Source: Camelus bactrianus
Taxonomy: Eukaryota > Chordata > Mammalia > Artiodactyla > Camelidae
Assembly (NCBI RefSeq): GCF_048773025.1
Contig: NC_133551.1
Coordinates: 36,162,501 to 36,226,500, forward strand
DNA length: 64,000 bases
Direction: 5' to 3'
The position numbers and the translations under genes are program-made. Below the pieces are notes generated by a model, which worked only from the letters and a program-made list of their open reading frames with translations, had not been told where the DNA came from and did no database searches. Each line of letters opens with the position of its first letter. Position 1 is the first letter of the stretch. Below are positions 53,474 to 63,664 of the stretch, one piece after another.

Positions 53474-54386
53474 AAGTGGCAAGAGTGAGCATCCTTGTCT
53501 TATTCCTGATCTTTGAGGAAATGCCTTCAGCTTTTCACCATTGAGTATGTTAGCTGTGGGGTTTTCATATATGGCCTTTATTATGGCTGAAGTATATTCC
53601 CTCTATGCCTGCTTTCTGGAGAATATTTAAGATAAATGAATGTTGAATATGTCAAAAACTTTTTCTGTATCTATTGAGATGATCATATTTATTCTTCAAT
53701 TTTTATGTAGTGTATCATGCTGATTGACTTCTGGATATTGAAAAATCTTCACATCCCTGGGATAAATCCCACTTGATCATAGTGTATCATCATTTTAATG
53801 TATTGTTGGATTTGGTTTGCCAATACTTTATTGAGAATTTTTGCATATATACTCATCAGTGATTTTGGCATGAAACTTTCTTTTTTTGTGTGATATCTTT
53901 GTCTGGTTTGGGTATCAGGGTGATGCTGGCATTGTAAAATGTGTTCAGAAGTGTTCCTTTTTCTGCAATTTTTTGCAATAGTTTGAGAAGGATAGGTGTT
54001 AAGTCTTCTCTAAATATTTGGTAGAATTTACCTGTGAAGCCATCTAGTTATGGACTTTTGTTTTTTGGGAATTTTTATTGCTGATTCAATTTCTTTACTG
54101 GTAATTAGTCTGTTAATATTTTCTATTTCTTCCTGGTTCAGTCTTAGGAGATTGTACATTTCTAAGAATTTGTCCATTTCATCTAGATCGTCCATTTTAT
54201 TGGCATATAGTTGTTCATAGTGATCTCTTATGGTCTTTTGTATTCTGTGGTGTCAGTTGTAACTTCTCCTTTTTCATTTTTGATCTTATTGATTTGAGCT
54301 GTCTCCCTTTTTTTCTGATGAGTCTGGCTAAAAGCTTATCAATTTTGTTTATCTTTTTGAAGAATCAGCTTTTAATTACATTGATC

Positions 54387-54415
54387 ATAGCTATATAGCT
54401 ATATAGCTATATATA
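54387..54415. repeat. (TATAGC)n short repeat
   Basis: Three to four imperfect AGCTAT units inside ORF2. Confidence 0.8.
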
Positions 54416-55440
54416 GTCTCTGTTTCACTTATATTTACTCTGATCTTTATGATTTCTTTCCTTCTATTAACTTTGGGTTTTGTTTGTTCTTTCTCTATTT
54501 CATGTAGGTGTAAGGTTAGGCTGTTATTTGAGATTTTTCTTGTTTCCTGTGGTAAGTTGTATCTCTATAAATTCCCTCTTAGAACTGCTTTTACTGCATT
54601 CCATAGATTTTGGATTGTTGTGTTTTGTTTTTCATTTGTCTCCAGGTGTTTTCTGATTTCCTCTTCAATTTTTCCAGTGATCCATTGGTTGCTTAGTAGC
54701 ATATTGTTTAGCCTACACGTTAATGGTTTTTGTAGGTCTTTTTTTTCTTTTAGTTGATTTCTAGTCTTATAGCATTGTGGTAGAAAAAGGTGTTTGATAC
54801 AATTGCAATTTTCTTTAATTTAGATTTATTTAAATTTTCTTAATTTTCATATTTCTATTTGTAGCTTTTTCTTTTTTGCTTAGAGAATTTCCATTAACAT
54901 TTTTTTTAAAGCTGGGTTAGTGGTGCTGAACTCTTAGCTATTGCTTGCCTGTAAAGCTTTTGATCTTTCCATCAAATCTGAATGAGAGCCTTGCTCGGTA
55001 GAGTATTCTTAGTTGTAGGTTTTTCCCTTTCATCAGTTTAAGTATATCATGCCACTCTCTTCTGGCCTGCAGTTTCTGCTGAAAAGTGAGCTTTACGGGG
55101 GTTCCCTTGTATATCATTTGTTACTTTTCTCTTGCTGCTTTTAAGATTCTCTCTTTAATTTTTGCCATTTGATTGCATTGTGTCTTGGTGTGCTTCTCTT
55201 TGGGCTAATCCTGTATGGGAATCTCTCTGCACTTCCTAGACTTGGATGACTGTTTCCTTTCCCAGGTTAGGGAAGTTTTCAGATATTATCTCACCAAATA
55301 TGTTCTCAGCCTGTTTCTTCCTCTCTTCTCTTAAGCTGTCTTCATTTCTTTTCATTCTTTTTTTCTGTAGAGCAGCAGTGATTTCCACTACTGTGCCTTC
55401 CAGCTCACTGATTCATTGCTTTATATCATTTAGTCTACTG

Positions 55441-55680
55441 TTAATTTCTTTTAGCGTACTTTTTCCTTTCAGTTATTGTATTCTTCATATCTATTTGGTT
55501 GTTCTTTATATTTTCTAACTCTTTGTTAAAAACTTCTAACTTCTTGCTCTGTGTATCTATTTTTCTCCTGAGTTCATTGATCACCTTTATTATCACTACC
55601 CTGAACTCTTTATTGGATAGATTGCCTATCTCCACTTCACTTAGTTCTGGGGTTTTATCTTTTTCTTTCATCTCAGACAT
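55441..55680 (-). pseudogene. L1 ORF1 N-terminal fragment
   Basis: 79 codons starting MSEMKEKDKTPE, followed by an EIGNLSNKEFRVVIIK segment. This is the L1 ORF1p N-terminus leading into the coiled coil, and heptad-type hydrophobics are visible at residues 25-70. The RNA-binding domain is absent, so it is a remnant. ORF1p normally has about 340 residues and coats L1 RNA. Confidence 0.75.
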
Positions 55681-55959
55681 GTTCCTCTGTCATCTCATTT
55701 TGCCTAAGTTGCTAAGTTTGTATTTTTATGTATCTGGTAGGTTACTTATGTTTCCTGACCTTGGAGAGGTGGCCTTTTGTAGGAGACAACCTATGTGTCC
55801 CAGCAGCATACTCTCCTGTTATCACCTAAGCTGTATGTTCTAGGTGTTCCCCTTTTGAGGGCTGCATGGGTCCTTCTATTGTGGTGGGCTGACTATGTGG
55901 GTGGTCTTGTAGGCTTGGTTGGCCTGTGGTCTGGTTGGTTGCCAGGCCCTGAACATAGA

Positions 55960-56170
55960 CTCTAGCATTCAATCCAAATTGAACCTTCAAATCCAGGTTC
56001 AAGATCATTTGCTAGCTAGTTAATTTTAGGTAAGTTACAATCTCTTTGAGTGTTAGTTTCCTTTTTTTGTAAAATGAAGGATAGCAATATCCACCACAGA
56101 CAAGTGCTGAATTATTAAATGGCAACAGCATATCAAACACTTACACAGGTCTTGGCACACAGAAGTTTTC
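55960..56170 (+). mobile_element. MIR
   Basis: Sense: aaatccaggttcaagatcat, taattttaggtaagttac, gtgttagtttccttttttt, gtaaaatgaaggatagc, acaggtcttggcacac. Confidence 0.65.
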
Positions 56171-56174
56171 AGTC

Positions 56175-56500
56175 ACGATGAGATATTAGGAGCTACTGTT
56201 TGGCTTGAATCTTGATTTTCTCTTTATACCTCAGGTTGTCTATGAATTCTTCTTTATTTTTGCTCTGCTGTCAAATGTGCCCAGGTTTCATAGGTGGCAA
56301 TGACCACTGGAATCCCACTTTTCCTTCCCCTTCATAGCCACCCTGAGTGCCCCTTGCTTTTCCCCACTCATTGCTGGGTCCAGGATTGGGCTCCTGACCT
56401 ATTCATGGGATCCTCAACCATGTACCCCATCACTCTTTCTTAGGACCCCAGTCCAGATGAACCCATACATTCTGGCCATGCTAATTAATAGAATAAGAAC
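56175..56500. other. Unique stretch
   Basis: No gene or repeat recognised. Confidence 0.3.
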
Positions 56501-56504
56501 ACTG

Positions 56505-56770
56505 TAATTATTGGTTCACCTTTACTGAGCATTTAGTCTGAACTAGGTGCTTTGTTAAGTACTTGGATCTATCATCTCATTTAATCCTCACAGCAACCCC
56601 ATGGGTAAATTATATTTTAATCTCTTTTACAGAACAGGAGACTAAAGCTCCCAGAGATTAATTAACGTGCACAAGGCCCAGAGTTTGTAACTGGTGAAGT
56701 GAGGTGTCATCCTTAGCTGTCTGACTTCAAAACCTGTGCTGTTAACCCCAGTAACTGTGAATCTCTCCTG
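56505..56770 (-). mobile_element. MIR, nearly complete
   Basis: Antisense: tttactgagcatttagtctg, ctaggtgctttgttaagtac, catttaatcctcacagcaacc, ttttacagaacaggagac, cacaaggcccagagtttg, acctgtgctgttaacccc. Confidence 0.85.
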
Positions 56771-56935
56771 CTGCCAGCCCTACTGCCCACCTGGGGACAG
56801 AGGCTGCTGCCAGCCAATGGGCCCATGTCAGGCCTTCTGCCTCCCTTCTGAAGCCTGGGGTTGACTTATCTGAATCAGGTAAACACACACTATCTGAAAG
56901 ATATCAGTTAATTATTTACACTTAACTTCTGTTCC

Positions 56936-57062
56936 TCCACTAGCATGTCAACTAGTGGCAAAGGCAATGACTTGTTCCCTACTGTGTCTCTAGTTCCAAG
57001 AACCAAGGCTGACACATAGTAGATGCCCAGCAGAGATGTGTTGAATGAGCACTGAATGAATC
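56936..57062 (+). mobile_element. L2 3' end
   Basis: gcatgtcaactagtggcaaag, tgacacatagtagatgccc, tgttgaatgagcactgaatg. Confidence 0.75.
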
Positions 57063-57064
57063 CC

Positions 57065-57365
57065 ATGGAGCTGACCATACCCCTCAGACCCCATCCTCCC
57101 AGCCTCAGCCCAGCTGCAGGCCCACATTCAGACAGACAGCGAGGCCTGATCCTCTGGCCTCTTCGCCTCTTGGAAGCTCTGTTTCTCCCTTTATATTGCT
57201 GGAAGAGATCTCTGCTTCCCCTCCCCACACCTTAGAGACCTCTAGATCGGTGGTTAGAAACGAAAGCTGGCCACATAATTTGTATTTATCCATTACAACT
57301 CAGGGTGATTCAGAGAGGACCTGAACCATGCAAGTAGCACGTGGCCACTCCATTCAGCTGCCTTT
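57065..57365. other. Unique stretch
   Basis: No gene or repeat recognised; moderately GC-rich but CpG-poor. Confidence 0.3.
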
Positions 57366-57367
57366 TC

Positions 57368-57625
57368 CCAAAATATTAACCACCATATATGGAGTCCCAT
57401 CTAGGATACTGGGCTAAAGGCTTTATTACATTATTTCATTTAGTCCTTCTAAAAATCCTGAGGCATATATATGTGTATCCCTGTTGGACAGGTAAGGAAA
57501 TTCAAGCTCAGAGAGGGATACATTCATTTGGCCAAAATCACACAGTAAGTGGCAGAACTGGATGTTGAATCCAGATGTTTGATTCCAAAGTTAATTCTCT
57601 TATCTACTAAGCAGACATTGGAGAG
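57368..57625 (-). mobile_element. MIR, nearly complete
   Basis: Antisense: atactgggctaaaggcttt, tttcatttagtccttctaaa, acaggtaaggaaattcaagc, aaaatcacacagtaagtggc, ctcttatctactaagc. Confidence 0.8.
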
Positions 57626-57629
57626 AACG

Positions 57630-58370
57630 GCAATGGGTTTGCTCTGGAAAAGACTTCTGAATCCAGAAGTCAGGGACAGAAACAGGGAGAGAAGTCCCAC
57701 CTTGGTATTGAACCATGTTAATCTCTTTGGAATCAAACTGGAGACAGCACCCGGCTCAGCATGTGGCAACTCCAGCTGCTCACCTCTCCCACTCCTCCTG
57801 GGGGTCCCCTGGGGTAGGTCATATTTCTCTCTGACATTCTTGGAATAGTTTATGATTCATCCTTGGAGCGTGACCTTCTTAACTCTTTTCCCATGGAAGA
57901 ATTTCTCCTTCCTTAGCTGCAAGCCTGCACGGAAATGCACAGAACTTGCATGAGCAAAGAAAGAGGGATACCTTTTGGTACTTCATCTCCTTTCTCCTCC
58001 ATAAGTATGACTTATTGGAGTCTAATCATTTATTAGCTTGTTTTGGAGACCATCAAGCCTGGAAAGGACCTGATTTCCCAGAGAGGAGACTTGGCCAAGG
58101 TATAGCAGAGATAGGAGCTCAGGACTTGTACTGTGAGTCCCGGATTCATTATATTCCAGCTTCGTAAATTCATGGTGCCTGACCTAGTGTGGTTTATTAA
58201 CATAAATTCAAGATGAGCCAAATTTTTTCAGTTTGGTCAATGGCACTCATGTTTTCAAAGAATACTTTCCTATTTCCTTTACTAGGGTAGAACAGCTGAG
58301 CTGAGTGAACCTTGGATGACCAGAAAAAGAGTAAAATTCCACAAGAAGATTCTCTGGGGGTAGAACTAAT
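57630..58370. other. Mostly unique stretch
   Basis: A MIR-like piece at 58045-58165 (gagaggagacttggccaagg) is the only repeat seen. No gene recognised. Confidence 0.35.
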
Positions 58371-58377
58371 ATATCTT

Positions 58378-58565
58378 GCCAAAGATTTACAAATATTTTC
58401 TTCTGTGATGCTCTTAATAACCCTGTGAGAGAAGCATTGTTTTCTCCATCTTCTAGATAAAGAACTAAGACTCAGAGAAAGTAATTAACTTGCTTAAGGC
58501 CTCACAGCTTGTAACAGAGCCAGGATCCAAGTCTAGATCAACTTGACTACAAAGCTTGAGATTGT
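58378..58565 (-). mobile_element. MIR
   Basis: Antisense: atgctcttaataaccctgtg, ctagataaagaactaagactcag, aacttgcttaaggcctcac, agagccaggatccaag. Confidence 0.75.
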
Positions 58566-58783
58566 TTCACAACCCTACCATTCCAGAGTAATTTGGGTTT
58601 TACAAAAGGTCAGATTTCTCCAGAAGTGCAAAGACTCTTTGATCAGCAGCCTGGGGGGTGATTTGTTACTTCTCAGGAGGAAAGTGGGAGGACAGTGATA
58701 GGAGCGGTTTTACCCCACTCCATTCCCCACGTGCCAGCCCTCTGACATCATGGGTGTGCAGCTCATTTCTGGAACGCCCTGCC

Positions 58784-58864
58784 TAGAGAGGCTCCACCCA
58801 GTGGCCCAGCACCATGGAAATGAGCCCATCCTCTGGGCCAGAGGTGTCAGTCTTTGCTCCCAAG
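58784..58864 (+). CDS. Candidate first coding exon, 17 codons, product unknown
   Basis: An ATG at 58814-58816 in a Kozak-like context (agcaccATGG) opens 17 codons, beginning MEMSPSSGPEV, and runs to AAG at 58864 followed by gtacag, a usable splice donor. An in-frame TAG lies 30 bp upstream (58784-58786), so this ATG would be the true start. The surroundings (58570-58990) are not a recognised repeat and are somewhat GC-rich. I do not recognise the peptide; no second exon was found. If the intron is not removed, the frame ends after about 34 codons. Could be chance. Confidence 0.25.
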
Positions 58865-59004
58865 GTACAGAATGAAGCCAAAGGCTGTATGAGTTTCAGG
58901 CAAGACATCAGAACCTAGGACCCAAAGGTAAATGGTTGGAGGCATCCAAGAAATTCCAGTAGTTCCATCTCAGTGACTTAAGGTCACAGTTCTGTGGAAT
59001 ATTC

Positions 59005-59450
59005 TTCAAATGGCTTTCAGTATCATTCAGAATAAAGTTTAAACTCTTATCCTGACATATAAGATCCTTCATGATCTAGTTCTTGCCCTATCACCTCTCT
59101 CCTTCCTGTTCATACCTTTTCTCTAACCACATGAACCACCACCAACCTTTATGCCCTGGCTCTTTTCACAAATTGATCCTACTGCCTGGAACCCTTGTTA
59201 CTTCTTTGTCTGGATAACTCTAGCCCTGCTTTCAAAACTCAGCTTCTAGGTCATCACACCATATCTGGGAAGTCTTCTTGAAAGTCCAAGTCTGGGTGCG
59301 ATGCTGTGATGCCTATCTTATCAACACAAATATCCTCCATAACATTTCTCTGTCTACTTGTCTGCCATCTCCCTTAGCAAGGGAGGGACTTCAGGCAGGG
59401 AATGTATCTTAATCCGTGTTGGTGTGCCCAGTGCCTAGGAAAGATAAGTC
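59005..59450 (+). mobile_element. L2, ORF end and 3' UTR, about 450 bp
   Basis: One of the best L2 copies: atcattcagaataaagttt, gacatataagatccttcatgatct, tcctactgcctggaaccc, aactcagcttctaggtcatc, gggagggacttcaggcaggg, cagtgcctaggaaag. Confidence 0.85.
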
Positions 59451-59454
59451 CTAG

Positions 59455-60025
59455 TTTGGACAAAATATCAAAAAGAGCTTGTGGGTATTTCTCATCATCA
59501 AAGTGAGCATCCTTTTTATTTCTGAGCACATATGAAGATGATCTGAAACATTTATTTATTTTTGTTGCCACCTCCCATGCCAGAGTTCAACTGACCCAAA
59601 CATTTGGGATCTGAGGACTTTCTTCCTCCCTTGTTTATTCCTTTCTTTTTCTACACCCCCTCTCTGCCTTTACTTTCTCCTCCCCTGCCCAGAATCACAG
59701 CTTCAACCTGAAGGGGCAGCATTAAGTCTATAAAGCTTTAGGTTCTTCCAGTTCTTCAGAGGAGAGCATCAACATTCAAACCCAAACCAGCATTTCAATT
59801 CTTAATATTGAGAAACTTTCTTAGTAAACCTTTGATGTATTTTTGTGCTGACACAACCTTTACATCTTTATTCTGTCTCACTAATAATCACTTCTCTGCA
59901 AAAGATTTATGGCAGGAAAAAGAAGGAGGTGAGAGGGAAGTCAAATACTATCTTTTATGAAAATAGTTCATGTAGAAAAAAAATGGATGAATGGTTGAAT
60001 GGAGGCACAAATGAAGGGCAGGAAT
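59455..60025. other. Unique stretch
   Basis: No gene or repeat recognised. Confidence 0.3.
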
Positions 60026-60029
60026 GGAT

Positions 60030-60049
60030 AAATGAAATAAATGAAATAA

Positions 60050-60104
<55 letters not shown>

Positions 60105-60106
60105 AA
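60030..60106. repeat. (AAAT)n microsatellite
   Basis: About 60 bp of nearly perfect AAAT units, preceded by degenerate AATGAA units. Confidence 0.95.
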
Positions 60107-60109
60107 ATT

Positions 60110-60755
60110 AGGTGCCCCTGGTTTGGCCATGACCTCTGGTACTGCAGTCCTGACCATGCTTCTGCTTGCTCTCCATGTGTGGTCAGTGGCTTGAATCCTA
60201 GGGCCCTGAGTTGAAATACTGATTAGGATTCAAATATTTATAGAGTCCTACCTGATACTGATCACTGTCCCCAACTTCCTAGTATCTTCTAACTCAGGGT
60301 TCCATATCCTTAGACTCATCCACTGGTCAATGCAATTCTCTTCTTGTCAAGGAAGTCACAGAGCAGACTGACTCATCAACAAATATTTTATGGAGTGTCT
60401 ACTAAGTGCCAGACCCTGTTATTTGCTTTTTCTTGAGTATGACTGGTTGTCACCATAGTTTTTCATAGTTTTATTTTTCTACTCACCAGATTGAACCTCC
60501 CCTAAAATTTTAGGTGCACTTGTCTACAAAGGGTCTACCCTAAAGCTGGGTGCCTCCCTCCTGCCTGCCCAACTTGCTGCATTTTTCAAGGCACGACATC
60601 CACGAAGCCTGAGTTGCATGGACAAGAAGGCCCTGAGGGAGCACCTAGGAGATCCTGATAGACATAAGTTTAATAAGGAGGGGGTATGACATGAAAGGTG
60701 AGCCTTTTACCCTGCCAGAATCATGATGACAAGAGAAAGTACATAAAAGTGTCAA
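60110..60755. other. Mostly unique stretch
   Basis: A short antisense L2 terminus at 60376-60420 (aacaaatattttatggagtg, actaagtgccagaccc). Otherwise nothing recognised. Confidence 0.4.
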
Positions 60756-60759
60756 AGTG

Positions 60760-60992
60760 CCGGTGTCGCCATTCCTCTCCTTTGTTTCTTTTTTATTGTC
60801 CTCCATCCAAATTTCTACTCCTTTCTTTTCTCTCCTGATTGAATGCCCTTTGCTCTCTCTTTGGGCAAAATCCTTCAGGATTCAGTGTCACCTACCCGTA
60901 GAAGGGGGACTCTTTGTCATTTCTTTTTTGTGCCCCCAGTGTCCAGTACCTGGCCTGTCATAGAGCTTAATCATTGTTCATTGAATGAAATG
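60760..60992 (+). mobile_element. L2 3' part
   Basis: ccttcaggattcagtgtcacc, gtgcccccagtgtccagtacc, ctggcctgtcatagagct, ttcattgaatgaaatg. Confidence 0.7.
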
Positions 60993-60999
60993 AATAGTT

Positions 61000-61440
61000 A
61001 AACAAGGGAGTGAACAGAATGCAGTTCTTATTCAGAGAGACAGGTAAGTAAACAAGCAGTTACAGTGCAAAGTGCCAAATCTTTTCACAGCTAAATTCTA
61101 AACAAGCACAGACAGTAGAACACATCCAGTATGCCTAGGGAAAGTAGAGAAAAACCAGGGAATGTGTCCTGGGGAAGGGGACACTGAAGTTGAGTCTTAA
61201 AGGATATCATATCCTCATTGTGTGCATAAGAGGAAGGGCATTTCCAGATATTTCCAGTGTGCGCTGTGTACAGTGGCATAGAGACACCACAGAGTCACTC
61301 TGCAGGGAAAGACATGTCACGCCGCACAACGGATCCAGGCAAGTGATGAGCACAGACAGGTCACAGGCTCCCGAAAAACTGGAATGCTATCCAGTGGAAG
61401 GCCTGGAATACTATTCACCCTCAGGAGAAGGCTGACTCAA
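61000..61440 (-). mobile_element. L2-like, antisense
   Basis: gagagacaggtaagtaaacaag, ggaagggg acactgaagttg, agtcttaaaggatatc, and later gaagggcatttccag. Recognisable but diverged. Confidence 0.45.
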
Positions 61441-61476
61441 GCCCTGAACACTGAACACCAAGTTACTTAAGAAGTT

Positions 61477-61486
61477 AAAAGAGAAT
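61477..61486. repeat. Probable target-site duplication, left copy (L1)
   Basis: aaaagagaat occurs here and again at 61815-61824 after the A-rich tail. Confidence 0.6.
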
Positions 61487-61814
61487 AAGATTTATTTACA
61501 AAACAGAAACAGACTCACAGACATAGAGAACAAATTTATGGTTACCAGTGGGGAAAGAAGGTGGGAAGGGATAAATTGGGAGTTTGGGATTTGCAGATAC
61601 TAACTACTGTATATAAAATAGATCGACAACAAGTTTATACTGTATAGCATACAGAACTAAATCAATATCTTACAGTAACCTATAATGAAAATGAATGTAT
61701 ATATGCACACGTATGACTGAAACTTTATGCTGTACACCAGAAATTGATACATTGTAAACTAACTACATCTCAACTAAAAATTTTTAAATTTTTACAAAAT
61801 TAAAATTAAATTAA
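61487..61814 (+). mobile_element. 5'-truncated L1, 3' UTR only
   Basis: Sense 3' UTR of an artiodactyl-type L1, from aagatttatttacaaaacag through tatggttaccagtgggg, agaactaaatcaatatctta, tgctgtacaccagaaattg and actacatctcaac, to an A-rich tail. A duplication of about 10 bp surrounds it. Confidence 0.8.
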
Positions 61815-61829
61815 AAAAGAGAATGAGGA

Positions 61830-62180
61830 CAGACCAGGCCATGCCTGATAACCTCTCATTGCTCCATCCAAGATCCCCAACATCCTTTCCAGGGTTTACA
61901 ACCTCCTCTTATATTTTTATCAAATTTATCAAAGACCATTTCATTACACTAACCTATGTTCCCCTTTAAGATTTAAAATAGCATATACTGATTTAAAAAA
62001 AAAAGAAGGAGAAAATCATGAGTCACCACACATAAATATAACCATTGTTTACATTTTTGGCATATTTTATCTTACTTATTTTCCAAAGCACAATATGAAA
62101 AACTACAATTTTGTATCCTACAGTTGTGTCTAATATTATACCCTGAGCCAGTTTTCATGTTATTTGTTTTGTTTTAGAAG
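61830..62180. other. Mostly unique stretch between L1 copies
   Basis: 61850-61960 may be a diverged sense L2. Nothing else recognised. Confidence 0.35.
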
Positions 62181-62184
62181 GAAA

Positions 62185-63664
62185 AAATTTTAAAAAAAAT
62201 TTAACTTTTTTTTATTGAGTTATAGTCATTTTACAATGTTGTGTCAAATTCCAGTGTAGAGCACAATTTTTCAGTTATACATGAACATACATACATTCAT
62301 TGTCACATTCTCTTTCGCTGTGAGCCACCACGAGATCCTGTATATATTTCCCTGTGCTACAGTACAATGTTGTTTATCTGTTCTACATTTTGAAATCCCA
62401 GTCTGTCCTTTCCCACCCCCTGTCCCCTTGGCAACCACAAGTTTGTATTCTGTGTCTATGAGTCTGTTTCTGTTTTGTATTTATGTTTTTTTTTTTAGAT
62501 TCCGCATATGAATGATCTCATATGGTATTTTTCTTTCTCTTTCTGGCTTACTTCACTTAGAATTACATTCTCCAGGAACATCCATGTTGCTGCAAATGGT
62601 GTTATGTTGTTGGTTTTTATGGCTGAATAGTATTCCATTCTATAAATCTACCACTTCTTCTTTATCCAGTCATCTGTTGATGGACATTTAGGCTGTTTCC
62701 ATGTCTTGGCTATTGTAAATAGTGCTGCTATGAACAATGGGGTGCAGGTGTCATCCTGAAGTAGGGTTCCTTCTGGATATATGCCCAGGAGCAGGATTCC
62801 TGGGTCATACGGTAAGTCTATTCCTAGTCTTTTGAGGAACCTCCATACTGTTTTCCACAGTGGCTGCACCAAACTGCATTCCCACCAGCAGTGCAGGAGG
62901 GTTCCCTTTTCTCCACAACCTCTCCAACATTTGTCATTTGTGGACTTTTGAATGATGACCATTCTGACTGGTGTGAGGTGATACCTCATTGTAGTTTTGA
63001 TTTGCATTTCTCTGATAATGAGTGATATTGAGCATTTTTTCATGTGCCTATTGATCATTTGTATGTCTTCCTTGGAGAATTGCTTGTTTAGGTCTTCTGC
63101 CCATTTTTGGATTGGGTTGTTTGTTTTCTTCTTATTAACTCATATGAGCTGCTTATATATTCTGAAGATCAAGCCTTTGTCGGTTTCATTTGCAAAAATT
63201 TTCTCCCATTCCATAGGTTGTCATTTTGTTTTACTTCTGGTTTCCTTTGCTGTGCAGAAGCTTGTAAGTTTCACTAGGTCCCATTTGTTTATTCTTGCTT
63301 TTATTTCTATTGCTTGGGTCAACTGCCTTAGGAGAACATTTTTGAGATGTATGTCAGACAATGTTTTGCCTATATTTTCTTCTAGGAGGTTTATTGTATC
63401 TTGTCTTATGTTTAAGTCTTTGATCCATTTTGAGTTTATTTTTGTGTATGGTATAAGGGAGTGTTCTAGCTTCATTGGTTTACATTCTGCAGTCCAGTTT
63501 TCCCAACACCATTTGCTGAAGAGACTGTCTTTATTCCATTGTATATTCTTGCCTCCTTTGTCAAAGATTAGTTGACCAAAAGTTTGTGGGTTCATTTCTG
63601 GGCTCTCTATTCTGTTCCATTGGTCCATATGTCTGTTTTTGTACCAATACCATGCTGCCTTGAT
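62185..63664 (-). mobile_element. Relatively young L1, 3' UTR and ORF2 C-terminal third
   Basis: Antisense L1. The 3' UTR (62190-62494) differs from the one at 51366 (ttattgagttatagtcatttt against ttattgaagtatagttgctg), so it is another subfamily. ORF2 follows from its stop at 62495. It is cut at 63664 by another L1. Low decay makes it the youngest long L1 in the window. Confidence 0.85.
62495..63664 (-). pseudogene. L1 ORF2 C-terminal part (reverse transcriptase C-terminus and Cys domain)
   Basis: One reading frame runs through about 390 codons with the normal TAA at 62495-62497. Three in-frame stops interrupt it (TGA 63221-63223, TGA 63140-63142, TAG 62648-62650) and no frameshift is needed. 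Visible are [11 protein letters not shown] near the left-protein start, [14 protein letters not shown], and the cysteine-rich motif C-X3-C-X7-H-X4-C ([18 protein letters not shown]) typical of LINE-1 ORF2p, an endonuclease/reverse transcriptase acting in cis on its own RNA. The endonuclease and the polymerase core are missing because the copy is interrupted at 63664. Confidence 0.85.

Larger units (their letters stand above)
51366..55955 (-). mobile_element. Long LINE-1, artiodactyl type, 5' to 3' leftward
   Basis: Antisense L1 covering 3' UTR (51366-about 51690, starting with the artiodactyl-type attttattgaagtatagttg), ORF2 (to about 54780), an ORF2/ORF1-side region, ORF1 start (ATG at 55680) and some 5' UTR to about 55955. 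Total 4.6 kb, shorter than a full L1, so internal parts of ORF2 and ORF1 are probably missing. Many frame interruptions show it is inactive. A 40-bp tandem duplication lies at 53394-53473. Confidence 0.85.

Noticed and set aside
54449-55843. Phe/Leu/Ser-rich plus-strand frames suggesting membrane proteins
   Set aside because: They are the antisense of L1 ORF2/ORF1, where A-rich coding sense gives T-rich, hydrophobic antisense translations.
60030-60106. CRISPR-like or satellite array
   Set aside because: It is a plain AAAT microsatellite with no spacers; no spaced repeat arrays exist in the window.
62997-63575. 192-codon plus-strand frame, the longest in the window
   Set aside because: Antisense shadow of the L1 ORF2 reading frame on the minus strand.
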